In this document: positions 1 through 10,599 of the stretch, one piece after another
How positions within the stretch are numbered: the stretch's first letter is position 1
Layout of the letters: each line of letters opens with the position of its first letter
Source: Lethocerus indicus
Lineage: Eukaryota; Arthropoda; Insecta; Hemiptera; Belostomatidae
Direction: 5' to 3'
Length of the DNA: 64,000 nt
Assembly (NCBI GenBank): GCA_019843655.1
Contig: JACDQD010000003.1
Location: 13,704,925-13,768,924 of the forward strand
Notes under the pieces: generated by a model
Told to the model about the DNA's origin: nothing
Databases searched by the model: none
The model's input: only the letters and a program-made list of their open reading frames with translations
Program-made: the position numbers and the translations under genes

Positions 1-2897
1 GTTCAGGGGCGGCACGGCAAGGGAGGAGGGGGATCGACGGGGAGGACGTTAGCTCGTCGGGGCGCGGGGAAATGGGCAAGGTAGGGGCACGGCGGAGGGT
101 GGGCCGGGATGTTAGTTGTCGACGGGCAAGCAGGGCCGTGCGGGAAGGTTCGGGGCGGCACGGCGGGTAAGCGGAGGGGGAGGATGTTGTCGACGTTAGG
201 AGGAGCCGGAGGAGGATGTTAGCTGTCGACGGGCAAGCGGGTCCGTGGAAGGTTCAGGGGCGGCACGGCGGGGCAGAAAGCGGGGTAGGAAAGTTCAGGC
301 GGAGGGAGGATGTTAGTTGTCGACGCAAGCAGGCCCGTGGGGAAAAGGTTGTAAGGGGGCCGTCGGAGGTAGGAGGCCGGGGACGACGCAAGCAGAGGGT
401 CCGTGGGGAGGTTCAGGGGCTGGGCGGCGGCGGGCAGGAGGCCGGAGGGAGGATGTGCCGCTCGACGGGCAAGCGGGGCCGTGGGAAGGTTCGGCGGGGC
501 GGGGTCCGTGGGGAGGTTTGGGCGGGTGGAAGTGGAGGGATAGTTGTCGACGGGCAAGCGGGTCGGAAGGTTCGTGCGAAGGTGTTGGGTTCGGGCGGGG
601 GAAGGTTCGGGGCGCACGGCGGGCAGGCGGCGGAGGATGTTAGTTGTCGACGGGCAAGCGGGGTCCGTGGGGAAGGTCTGGGCGGCACGGCGGGTAGGAG
701 GCCGGAGGGAGACGTTGTCGACGGGCGCGGGGCCGTAGGGAAGGTTTAGTTGTCCGGGCCGGAGGCTGGGTAGGAGTGTTAGTTGTCGACGGGCAAGCGG
801 GGTCCGGGGAGGTCTGGGGCGGCACGGCGGGTAGGAGGAGGCGACGGGCAAGCAACGTGCGGAAGGATGGAGGGAGGATGTCGTCGACGCAAGGCGGGAC
901 CGTGCGGAAGGTTCGGGGCGGCACGGCGGTAGGAGGCCGGAGGAGGATGTTAATGGTTGTCGACGGGCCGGGGTCCGTGAAGGTTCGGGCGGCGGCGGGT
1001 AGGAGGTCGGTGGAGGATGTTAGCTTGTCGACGGGTGGGGAAGGTCTCGGGGCACGGCGGGTGGAGGTCCGGAGGGAGTGCTCGACGGGCAAGCGGTGTG
1101 TCGACGGGGCGGCAAGGGCAGGAGGCCGCCGTGTTAGCTGTCGACGGCAAAGGTTCTGGGCGGCACGGCGGGTAGGGAGGCCGGAGGGAGGATGTTAGTT
1201 GTCGACGGGCAAGCGGGGGCGTGGGGAAGGTTCAGGGGCGGCACGGCGGGTAGGAGGCCGGAGGAGGATGTTAGTCGACGGGCAAGCGGGGCCGTGGGGA
1301 AGGTTCGGGGCGGCACGGCGGGTAGGAGGCCGGAGGGAGGATGTTAGTTGTCGACGGGCAAGCGGGGGCCGTGGGGAAGGTTCGGGGCGGCACGGCGGGT
1401 AGGAGGCCGGAGGGAGGATGTTAGTTGTCGACGGGCAAGCGGGGCCGTGGGGAAGGTTCGGGGCGGCACGGCGGGTAGGAGGCCGGAGGGAGGATGTTAG
1501 TTGTCGACGGGCAAGAAGCAGGGCCGTGAAGGAAGTTCAGGGGAGCACAGCGTAGGAGACGGAGGGAGGGTGGTTGTCGACAACTGGCAAAGCCGTGCGG
1601 AAAGGAATACGTAAAGGATAGTAGAGGGAGGAGGTTGGTGTCGGGGCAAGGGGGATCGTGGGAAAGTTCAGGGCAACGGCGGGAAGCCGAGAGAAGATGT
1701 TGGTTGTTAAGGCAGGGGCCGTAGGGAAGGTTCAGGGGCGGCACGTGCGGAGTAGGAGGGCATGGAGGAGTGGTTATCGACGAACGGCAAAAGTCCGTGG
1801 GGAAGGTTCAGGGCGGCACGGCGGGTAGGGAGGCTGGAGGGAGGATGTTGGTTGTCGACGGGCAAGCACCGTGGGGGAAGGTTCAGCAGGAGGGAGGATG
1901 TTAGGGTCCGTGCGGAAGGTTCGGGGCGGCACGGCGGGTGTAGGAGAGCCGGAGGGAGGATGTTGGTTATCGACGGGCAAGCGGGGAGCCGTAAAGGGAA
2001 AGGTTCAGGGGCGGCAACGGCAGGTGAAGCCGGAAGGGAGGATGTTGGTGTCGACAGGCAAGCAGGGTACCGTGGGGAAGGTTCAGGGCGGCACGGCGGG
2101 TAAAACCGGAGAGGATGTTAGTTGTCGACGGACAAGCAGGAGCCGTAGCGAAAGGTTCAGGGCAGCGGCAGGTAGGGAGGACGGAGGGAGGATGTTAGTT
2201 GTCGACGGGCAAGCGGAGGAGCCGTGAGGAGGGTTGGAGGTCAGCACGGAGTAGGAGAGGGGGCGGAGGGAGGTGTTGGTTGTCGACGGGCAAGCAGGGG
2301 CCGTAAGGGGAAGGTTCAGGGGCGGCACGGCGGGTAGGAGGCGGAGGGGAGGATGTTGGTTGTCGACGGGCAGAAGCCAGGGGCCGTAGAAGGTTCAGGG
2401 CGGCACGGCGGAGTAGGAGGCCGAGGAGGGAGGTGGTTGTCGACGCGGAGAAGCAGGGGCCCTGAGGGAGTTCAGGGGCAGCACGGCGGGTACAGGAGGG
2501 AGAGGTGTGGGGTGTCGACGGGCAAGCAGGGGCCCGTGGGGGATATTTCAGGGCAGCACGGCGGGTAGGGAGGAGCCGGAGGGAGGATGTTGGTTGTCGA
2601 CGGGCAAGCGGGGGCCGTGGGGAAAGGTTCAGGGCGGCACGGCGGAGTGGGAGACCCGGAGGAGGATGTTGGTTGTCGACGGGCAAGCGGGGCCGTGGGG
2701 AAGGTTCAGGGGCGGCACGGCGGGTAGGAGGCCGGAGGGAGGATGTGGGTGTCGACGGGCAAGCGGGGACCGTGGGGAAGGTTCGGGGCGGCACGGCGGG
2801 TCGGGAGGCCGGAGGGAGGATGTTGCGTTTCCGAGCAAACAAAGCAAACCGAAAGGTTCAGGCGGCACAGCAGCAGGTAGGAGAGCGGAAAGAGGAT

Positions 2898-3057
2898 GTT
2901 GGTTGTCGACAGGCAAGCAAGGGGACCGATGAAAGAGGTCAGGGGCCAGCACAGCGGGTGGAGAACCGGAGGAGGATGTTGGTTGTCGACAGGCAAGCAA
3001 GGGGACCGATGAAAGAGGTCAGGGGCCAGCACAGCGGGTGGAGAACCGGAGGAGGTG
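2898..3057. repeat. Identical adjacent 80-bp satellite monomers
   Basis: Two consecutive monomers (starting at 2898 and 2978) share the same unusual variants, including GACAGGCAAGCAAGGGGACC and ATGAAAGAGGTCAGGGGCC. They match until the end of the second copy, where GGATG becomes GGTG. This is a local duplication of a diverged monomer inside an otherwise heterogeneous array, as expected from recent unequal exchange or from an assembly echo. Confidence 0.85.
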
Positions 3058-4206
3058 TTATTGTCGACGGGCAAGAGGGGGCCGTAGGGAAAGTTCAGGG
3101 CAGCACGGCGGGTGGAGAAACCGGAGGAGGATGTGGTTGTCGACGGGCAAAGAAGGGACCATGCGGGGAAAGTTTCAGGCGGCACGGCAGGTAGGAGGCG
3201 GAGGAGGAGGATGTTAGTTGTCGACAGGCAAAGCGGGGAGCCGTGGGGAGGTTCAGGGGCCGCACGGCAGGTGGAAGGAGGAGTAGGAGGGTGTTAGTTG
3301 TCGACGGGCAAAGCGGGGCCGTAGCGGGAAGGTTCAGGGCCGGCACGGCCAGGTGAGGAGCCGGAGGAGGTGTGGTGGTCGACGGGCAAGCGGGGTCCGT
3401 AAAGGTTCGGGGCGGCACGGCGGGAAGGAGCCGGAGGGAGGATGTTGGTTGTCGACGGGCAGAAGCGAGGTCCGTAAAGGGGAAGGTTCAGGGCAAGCGG
3501 CGGGTGGGAGGCGGAGGAGGTGGTAGTTGTCGACGGGCAAGCGGGGCCGTGCGGAAGGTTCAGGGCGGCACGGCGGGTGAGGAAGGAGCGGAGGGAAGGA
3601 TGTTGGTTGTCGACGGGCAGCAGCGGGGCCGGCGTAAAGGAAGGTTCAGGAGCGGCTGGTGAGCCGGAGGGAGGATGTTGGTTGTCGACGGGACAAGCGG
3701 GGAGCCGTGGGGAAGGTTCGGGGCGGCACGGCGGGTAGGAGGCCGGAGAGGAGGATGTTGGTTGTCGACGCAGACAAGCTGGGTCCGTGAGGGAACAGGG
3801 CAACACAGCGGCGAGGAGGAGCCGAAGGGAGGATGTTGGTGTCGACGGGCAAAAGCGGTCCGTGGGAAAGGTTCAGGGCAACACGCGGGTAGAGAGGCCG
3901 GAGAGGATGTTAGTTGTCGACAGACAAGCAGGTCCGGCGTCGGAAGGTTCAGGGCAGCAGCAGGTAGGAGGCCGGAGGGAGGATGTTAGTTGTCGACGGG
4001 CAAAGCGGGGCCGTGCGGAAGGTTCAGGGCGGCACGGCGGGTAGGAGGCGGAGGGATGTTGGTTGTCGACGGGCAAGCGGGGTCCGTGGAAGGTTCAGGG
4101 GCGGCACGGCGGGTAGGGAGGCCGGAGGGAGGGATGTTGGTTGTCGACGGGCAAGCAGGGCCGTAGAGGAAGAGTTCAGGGCGGAACGGCGGGTAGGAGC
4201 CAGTGG

Positions 4207-5127
4207 GAGAGTGGTGTGTCGACGAGGCAAGCAGGGTCCGTGCAAAGGTGGTTCAGGGCGGCACGGCGGTAGGAGGCCGGAGGGAGGATGGTGGTTGTCG
4301 ACAGGCAAGCGGAGGAGCCGTGGGGAAGGTTCAGGGCAGCACGGCAGGTAGGAGGCAGACCGGAGAGGATGTTGGTTGTCGACAGGCAAGCAGAGGGCAA
4401 TGGGAAAGTTCAGAGGCGGCACGGCGGAGTAGGAGGGCCCGAGGGAGGATGGTTGTCGACGGGCAAGAAGCGGGGTCCGTGCGGGAAAGGTTCAGGGCGG
4501 CACGGCGGGTAGGAGGCCGGAGAGGATGTTAGTTGTCGACGGGCAAGCGGGGTCCGTAGAGGAAGGTTCGGGCGGCACGGCGGGTAGGAGGCCGGAGGGA
4601 GGATGTTGTCGACGGGCAAAGCGGGGCCAGGGGAGGTTCAGGGCAGCACGGCGGAATAGGAGAGGAGAGTGGTGTGTCGACGAGGCAAGCAGGGTCCGTG
4701 CAAAGGTGGTTCAGGGCGGCACGGCGGTAGGAGGCCGGAGGGAGGATGGTGGTTGTCGACAGGCAAGCGGAGGAGCCGTGGGGAAGGTTCAGGGCAGCAC
4801 GGCAGGTAGGAGGCAGACCGGAGAGGATGTTGGTTGTCGACAGGCAAGCAGAGGGCAATGGGAAAGTTCAGAGGCGGCACGGCGGAGTAGGAGGGCCCGA
4901 GGGAGGATGGTTGTCGACGGGCAAGAAGCGGGGTCCGTGCGGGAAAGGTTCAGGGCGGCACGGCGGGTAGGAGGCCGGAGAGGATGTTAGTTGTCGACGG
5001 GCAAGCGGGGTCCGTAGAGGAAGGTTCGGGCGGCACGGCGGGTAGGAGGCCGGAGGGAGGATGTTGTCGACGGGCAAAGCGGGGCCAGGGGAGGTTCAGG
5101 GCAGCACGGCGGAATAGGAGAGGAGAG
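4207..5127. repeat. Exact 458-bp tandem duplication (six-monomer higher-order unit)
   Basis: The segment 4207-4664 recurs at 4665-5122 with no difference seen by eye, offset 458 bp. That length equals six monomers of about 76 bp. The last five bases before the gap (5123-5127, GAGAG) match the start of a third copy. Neighbouring monomers in this part of the array differ from one another noticeably, so the identity stands out. It may be a genuine recent higher-order repeat, or a false duplication made when the assembler failed at the gap. Confidence 0.9.
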
Positions 5128-5227
5128 NNNNNNNNNNNNNNNNNNNNNNNNNNNNNNNNNNNNNNNNNNNNNNNNNNNNNNNNNNNNNNNNNNNNNNNNN
5201 NNNNNNNNNNNNNNNNNNNNNNNNNNN
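5128..5227. other. Assembly gap of exactly 100 N
   Basis: A run of 100 N interrupts the satellite array. The round length is the usual placeholder for a gap of unknown size, so the true amount of missing satellite is unknown. Satellite sequence lies on both sides in the same orientation. Confidence 0.99.
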
Positions 5228-5482
5228 GGCGGGTAGGAGGCCGGAGGAGGATGTTAATGACGGGAAGTGGAGGGCCGGGGGTCTGGGGCGGCACGGCGGC
5301 AGGAGGCCGGAGAGGATGTTAGTTGTCGACGGGCGGGCAACGTGCGGAAGGTTCGGGGCGGCACGGCGGGTGGAGGAGGCGGAGAGGGTTAGTTGTCGAC
5401 GGGCAAGGGGGTCCGTGGGAAAGGTTGGGGCGGCACGGCGGGTGGAGGCCGAGGAGAGGATGTTAGTTGTCGACGGGCAAGC

Positions 5483-5625
5483 GGGGGTTCATGGGGCAAT
5501 GGTGGGGAGGCCGGAGGAATGGTGGAAGGGTAATGGTGGAGGGGCAGGAAGAATGGTGGAACGGCGGAGGAAATGGAGGGGATATGGATGGGGTGGAGGA
5601 ATGGTGGAGAAAGAATGGGGAATTA
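5483..5625. repeat. GGAATGGTGGA-type low-complexity insert in the satellite
   Basis: Here the monomer is replaced by purine-rich GGAATGGTGGAA / GGTAATGGTGGAGG sequence before the satellite resumes. It lacks the SalI motif. It resembles the insert at 5860-5990 and is unlike the canonical unit. Confidence 0.75.
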
Positions 5626-5859
5626 GGGCGCGCGGCAGGAGGGGCCGGGAGGGATGTTATTGTCGACGGGCAAGCGGGGTCCGTGAGGTCTGGGCGGCAC
5701 GGCGGGTAGGAGGCCGGAGGAGGTTAGTTGTCGACGGGCAAGCGGGGTCCGTGGAAGGTTGGGGCGGCACGGCGGGTGGAGGCCGGAGGAGGATAGTTGT
5801 CGACGGGCAAGCGGGGGTCCGTGGGGAGGTTCGGGGCGGCACGGTGGTGGAGGAGGAGG

Positions 5860-5990
5860 ATGGAAGAATGACGGGTGGACCGACGGAAGGAAGCAATGGT
5901 GGAATGGAGGGGAGGATGGAAGGAATGGACGGGTGGAATGGAAGGTGGAGCGGATAAAGAAGGAAAGGAAGAATGGAATGGTGGTGGAGC
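5860..5990. repeat. Second GGAAT-type insert in the satellite
   Basis: A stretch of GGATGGAAG, GGAATGGACGGGTGGAATGG and GGATAAAGAAGGAAAGGAAG replaces the satellite unit. The GCGGATAAAGAAGGAA part recurs in a shorter insert near 6870-6900, and a GGAATGGAATGGTGGAATGG fragment occurs near 6449-6470. The insert sequence is therefore shared between monomers. Confidence 0.75.
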
Positions 5991-7312
5991 GGCACGGCGG
6001 GTAGGAGGCCGGAGAGAGGATGTTAGTTGTCGACGGGCAAGCGGGGTCCGTGGGGAAGGTTCGGGGCGGCACGGCGGGTAGGAGCCGGAGAGGATGTTAG
6101 TTGTCGACAGGCAAGCAGAAGTCCGTGCGGAAGGTTCGGGGCGGCACGGCGGTTAGGAGGCCGGAGAGGATGTTAGTTGTCGACGGGCAAGCGGGGTCCG
6201 TGGGGAAGGTTCGGGGCGGCACGGCGGGTAGGAGGCCGGAGGGAGGGTGTTAGTTGTCGACGGGCAAGCGGGGTCCGGGGGGAAGGTTGGGGGGGCACGG
6301 CGGGTAGAACCAGGAGAGGATGTTGGTGTCGACAGGCAGAAAAGCGGGGTCCGATGCGGAAGGTTCAGGGCAGCACGGCGGGTAGGAGGCCGGAGGAGGA
6401 TGTTAGTTGTCGACGGGCAAGCGGGGTCCGTGGGGAATGGTTCGGGGCGGACGGAATGGAATGGTGGAATGGGGATAAATAGGAGAGCCGGAGATGGAGG
6501 ATGTTAGTTGTCGACGGGCAAGCGGAGGCCGTGGGGAAGGTTCGGGGCGGCACGGCGGGTAGGAGGCCGGAGAGAGGATGTTAGTTGTCGACGGGCAAGC
6601 GGGGTCCGTGGGGAAGGTTCGGGGCGGCACGGCGGGTAGGAGGCCGGAGAGGATGTTAGTGTCGACGGGCGAAGTGGTCGTGGGAATGTTGTAGGCGCGG
6701 CAGGGTCCGTGGGGAAGGTCGGAGGGCGGCACGGCGGGTAGGAGGCCGGAGAGAGGATGTTAGTTGTCGACGGGCAAGCGGGGTCCGTGGGGAAGGTTCG
6801 GAACGGCAGGGAGGCACGGCGGGAAAGAAGGAGGGAAGGCCGGAGAAAAGGATGTTAGTTGTCGACGGGCGGATAAAGAAGGAATGAAAGGAATGGGGTG
6901 GAGGCCGTGGAGGAAGGTTCGGGGCGGCACGGCGGGTAGGAGGCCGGAGAGAGGATGTTAGTTGTCGACGGGCAAGCGGGGTCCGTGGGAAGGTTCGGGG
7001 CGGCACGGCGGGTAGGAGGCCGGAGAGGATGTTAGTTGTCGACGGGCAAGCGGGGTCCGTGCGGAAGGTTCGGGGCGGCACGGCGGGTAGGAGGCCGGAG
7101 AGGATGTTAGTTGTCGACGGGCAAGCGGGGTCCGTGGGGGAGGTTCGGGGCGGCACGGCGGGTAGGAGGCCGGAGAGAGGATGTTAGTTGTCGACGGGCA
7201 AGCGGGGTCCGTGCGGAAGGTTCGGGGCGGCACGGCGGGTAGGAGGCCGGAGAGAGGATGTTAGTTGTCGACGGGCAAGCGGGGTCCGTGCGGAAGGTTC
7301 GGGGCGGCACGG

Positions 7313-7704
7313 CCGAGTTTATTACCGGGGAATTTGATAATATACATTAACGGGAGATGGCTTGCCGTCGTCCGTCACAGGCATTTTCACTTTTATCGTG
7401 AAGGAGCCGTCGACCCCGGTCCTGCGGTGTTTTATCTATTATAAGGGAGGCATTCACTCTACACACGAAGTCGTGTTCGGCACTACCCGGCTCACTTGAC
7501 ATGATCATTTGAGATCCGGCTGGGCTACGGGACACGGTGGGTGGTGATTGTGGGTGCCGCTATATGTATTATGTATGCGAGTACATAATATATATATTAT
7601 CCCTCTCAGCATCAAGTGAACTCTCGTTTTTCCTATAATACTGTGGAAGACAATAATGAGGTGTGCGCAGAATGAAACATAGCTGGTGCGCGAAATATGA
7701 AATA
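7313..7704. other. Non-repeat spacer between the two repeat domains
   Basis: About 390 bp of non-satellite sequence separates the SalI array from the composite array. It begins abruptly within a monomer, is moderately GC-rich to about 7560, then AT-rich. A 62-codon minus-strand frame (7347-7535) shows no recognisable family features. I see no convincing gene here. Confidence 0.5.
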
Positions 7705-8384
7705 TATTATAAGTAAGAGGTGTCAGAAAGAATGTGGGTACAGTGCTTAGCCTCGGTACTGTTACCCCAATTAACACAGACCAAGAAAAATACTTGGTTA
7801 ATATACGTAAATTATATAATTTACGAAATATGAAGGATGATTATGGTGGATGATAATTACGAACGGTGCTGTGTTCTACCGCGTCCGAAAGGGCAGCTGA
7901 GTCCGGATACAGACACGAGTAGAGTTGGAAACAAGGAAATACTTGTTACTTGAAATACTGGAATTACGAAATGGGGAAAGCGAAAGACAGCTCGGTGTAG
8001 CCCGGCACCGAGAAGCACTCGATAATTTACGAAATTATCTAATAAAAGTGCAAAAATTTTAATACATGCAAACAAAAAGTTGGACCGCGTTATGCAGCGG
8101 CGTTGGTACCAACCCCAGTATTCGGAACAAGGAAATTACTTGTTTTTTAAATACTCGTGCTGTGATGGACCCATGGGTCCTAAAGGGCAGGTGGAACCGG
8201 TATCCTTCCCAGTATTTAAACGAGAGTTGTTATCACTTATCCGGTTCCTCTTGAAACACACGATAATTAAAATGATCGTTACTCCTCGGTGGTGGTACGA
8301 GGGGGGAACCCCCACGGTAAACCGACTGTCGGTTTCGGCCGGGGCGGGTTCTTACTTTTATTATATTTTTGGCTCTATCACTAC
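7705..8384. repeat. Large block A, copy 1 (hairpin-rich)
   Basis: This block is repeated at 8642-9346 with an offset of 934 bp at the left end and about 962 bp at the right. Both copies contain a chain of small inverted repeats: CCAAG-AAAAATA-CTTGG, the perfect palindrome GTAAATTATATAATTTAC, AACAAG-GAAAT-ACTTGTT, CTCGGTG-TAGCCCGG-CACCGAG, and ATAATTT-ACG-AAATTAT. The block also carries ACCGCGTCCGAAAGGGCAG near 7879, a motif that recurs through the domain. No coding potential is evident. Confidence 0.85.
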
Positions 8385-8641
8385 GCGCGGCGCAGCGTGT
8401 CCGGCCGAGACCGCCGGCTCCGGGAGGGAGGAGAGTTGTTGTCGGTGCCCCCGACCTCTCGTGTGTCCCTCTCGGAGTGCGAGCGTCTCACTGGCCGCCT
8501 CACTGCGCCCGCGTTTACTTACTCCTCGGTGGTAGTACGAGGGGGGAACCCCCACGGTGGACCGTACGTTCTGTCGGTTTCGGCCGGGGCGGGTTCTAAC
8601 TTTTATGATGCATTTTGGCTCTATTTACAAATATGAAATGA

Positions 8642-9346
8642 AATTATAAGAGGTGTCGAAAAGGAATGTGGGTACAGTGCTTAGCCTCGGTACTGTGACC
8701 CCAATTAACACAGACCAAGAAAAATACTTGGTTAATATACGTAAATTATATAATTTACGAAATTATGAATCTATGGAGGATGAAAGTTACGAACGGTGCT
8801 GTGTTCTACCGCGTCCGAAAGGGCAGCTGAGTCCCGGATACACACCCGAGTAGAGTTGGAAACAAGGAAAATACTTGTTACTTGAAATACTGGAATTACG
8901 AAATGGCAAAAGCGAAAAACAAATAAAAGCGAAACACAGCTCGGTGTAGCCCAGCACCGAGAAGCACTCGATAATTTTACGAAATTATCTAATAAAAGTG
9001 CAAAACTTTAATACATGCAAATAAAAATTGAATGAAAGTTGGACCGCGTTTAGCTCTGGAACGTTTGGTACCAACCCCAGTATTCGGAACAAGGAAATTA
9101 CTTGTTTTTTAAATACTCGTGCTGTGATGGACCGCGTCTGAAGGGCTGGTGAACCGGTATCCTTCCCAATATTTAAAACGAGTTAAATCACTTATGCGGT
9201 TTCCTTTGGAAACACTGTTCATAATAATACTCGTTACTCCTCGGTGATGGTACGAGGGGGGAACCCCACGGTGGACCGTACGTTTTGTCGGTTTCGGCCG
9301 GGGTGGGTTCTAACTTTTATAAAGGAATTGGCGGATCTATTACAGG
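8642..9346. repeat. Large block A, copy 2
   Basis: Diverged direct copy of 7705-8384 with the same order of hairpins and the same ACCGCGTCCGAAAGGGCAG motif near 8808. It differs by small indels, and by TTTAGCTCTGGAACGTTTGG where copy 1 has TATGCAGCGGCG. A GC-rich core and one linker (8385-8641) lie between the two copies. Confidence 0.85.
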
Positions 9347-9473
9347 GCGCGGCGCAGCGTGTCCGGCTGAGACCGCCGGCTCCGGGAGGGAGGAGAGTTG
9401 TTGTCGGTGCCCCCGACCTCTCGTGTGTCCCTCTCGGAGTGCGAGCGTCTCACTGGCCGCCTCACTGCGCCCG

Positions 9474-9993
9474 CGGGGCGGACACTGTATTGATGTCTGG
9501 TATTTATTTCAATAAAAGAAAACGACACAGCTTTTTTCAAAAGGTAAAGGTATTTACCCTAAATGCGCGGCGCAGCGTGTCCGGCTGAGACCGCCGGCTC
9601 CGGGAGAGAGGAGAGTTGTTGTCGGTGCCCCCGACCTCTCGTGTGTCCCTCTCGGAGTGCGAGCGTCTCACTGGCCGCCTCACTGCGCCCGCGGGGCGGA
9701 CACGGTATTGATGTCTGGTATTTATTTCAATAAAAGAAAACGACACAGCTTTTTTCAAAGGTATTTACCCTAAATGCGCGGCGCAGCGTGTCCGGCTGAG
9801 ACCGCCGGCTCCGGGAGAGAGGAGAGTTGTTGTCGGTGCCCCCGACCTCTCGTGTGTCCCTCTCGGAGTGCGAGCGTCTCACTGGCCGCCTCACTGCGCC
9901 CGCGGGGCGGACACGGTATTGATGTCTGGTATTTATTTCAATAAAAGAAAACGACACAGCTTTTTTCAAAAGGTAAAGGTATTTACCCTAAAT
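9474..9993. repeat. Type-1 linkers (three copies)
   Basis: Copies at about 9474-9564, 9694-9775 and 9905-9993 share GGGGCGGACAC, GTATTGATGTCTGG, TTCAATAAAAGAAAACGAC and GGTATTTACCCTAAATGC. Each holds an AATAAA hexamer. The first and third also hold a small GGTAAA-GGTA-TTTACC hairpin; the middle copy lacks 7 bp of it. This linker is found only in this part of the array. Confidence 0.85.
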
Positions 9994-10125
9994 GCGCGGC
10001 GCAGCGTGTCCGGCTGAGACCGCCGGCTCCGGGAGAGAGGAGAGTTGTTGTCGGTGCCCCCGACCTCTCGTGTGTCCCTCTCGGAGTGCGAGCGTCTCAC
10101 TGGCCGCCTCACTGCGCCCGCGTTG

Positions 10126-10479
10126 ACTCCTCGGTGGGGGTCCGAGGGGGGAACCCCCACGGTGGACCGTACGTGGTTTCGGTTTCAGCCGGGGCGGGTT
10201 CTAACTTTTATAACATTTGATTGATTTTATCACAGCGCGCGGCGCGGTGTGTCCGGCCGAGACCGCCGGCTCCGGGAGGGAGGAGAGTTGTTGTCGGTGC
10301 CCCCGACCTCTCGTGTGTCCCTCTCGGAGTGCGAGCGTCTCACTGGCCGCCTCACTGCACCCGCGTTGACTCCTCGTGGTAATAACGAGGGGGGAACCCC
10401 CACGGTGGACCGTATGTGGTTTCGGTTTCAGCCGGGGCGGGTTCTAACTTTTATAACATTTGATTGATTTTATCACAGC
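10126..10479. repeat. Type-2 linkers with GGGGGAACCCCC (two copies)
   Basis: Copies near 10126-10236 and 10370-10479 share CTCCTCG, a CGAGG box, GGGGGGAACCCCCACGGTG and GCCGGGGCGGGTTCTAAC. Related copies sit at 8281-8384, 8519-8620 and 9236-9346. CCTCG/CGAGG can pair across about 9 bases. This linker therefore links block A with the core array. Confidence 0.85.
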
Positions 10480-10599
10480 GCGCGGCGCGGTGTGTCCGGC
10501 CGAGACCGCCGGCTCCGGGAGGGAGGAGAGTTGTTGTCGGTGCCCCCGACCTCTCGTGTGTCCCTCTCGGAGTGCGTGCGTCTCACTGGCCGCCTCACT

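Larger units (their letters stand above)
1..5127. repeat. GC-rich SalI satellite array, irregular part
   Basis: Tandem head-to-tail monomers of about 75-80 bp fill this stretch. Most carry GTTGTCGACGGGCAAGC (with a SalI site, GTCGAC), then a CCGTGGGGAAGGTTC block, a GGCGGCACGGCGGGTAGGAG block and a GCCGGAGGGAGGATG block. Neighbouring monomers differ by many one-base changes in G runs, small deletions and skipped sub-blocks. Some units differ strongly; around 2824-2870 the SalI segment is replaced by an A-rich stretch. Many monomers here read GGTTCAGGG and GTTGGTTGTC, whereas monomers right of the gap mostly read GGTTCGGGG and GTTAGTTGTC. The many homopolymer-length differences could be real divergence or uncorrected long-read error. 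Long open frames on both strands arise because the unit is nearly stop-free; they are not genes. Confidence 0.95.
5228..7312. repeat. GC-rich SalI satellite array, more regular part
   Basis: The same satellite continues to the right of the gap. From about 6000 onward the monomers are nearly identical. Successive GTTAG starts at 7031, 7106, 7183 and 7260 give periods of 75, 77 and 77 bp; the 2-bp difference is an extra GA in the GGAGAG block. Most units contain one GTCGAC site, so SalI digestion should yield a ~76-bp ladder. The last unit breaks off within the GGCGGCACGG block near 7312, where unrelated sequence (GAGTTTATTACC) begins. Confidence 0.95.

Noticed and set aside
216..7310. Many long open frames on both strands in the first 7.3 kb
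   Set aside because: They follow the satellite monomer, repeat the same Arg/Gly- or Pro/Arg-rich words every ~25 residues, and occur in several frames at once. The GC-rich unit is nearly free of stop codons.
1..7312. CRISPR-like array
   Set aside because: The whole 75-80 bp unit repeats head to tail with no unique spacers, and the context is eukaryotic.
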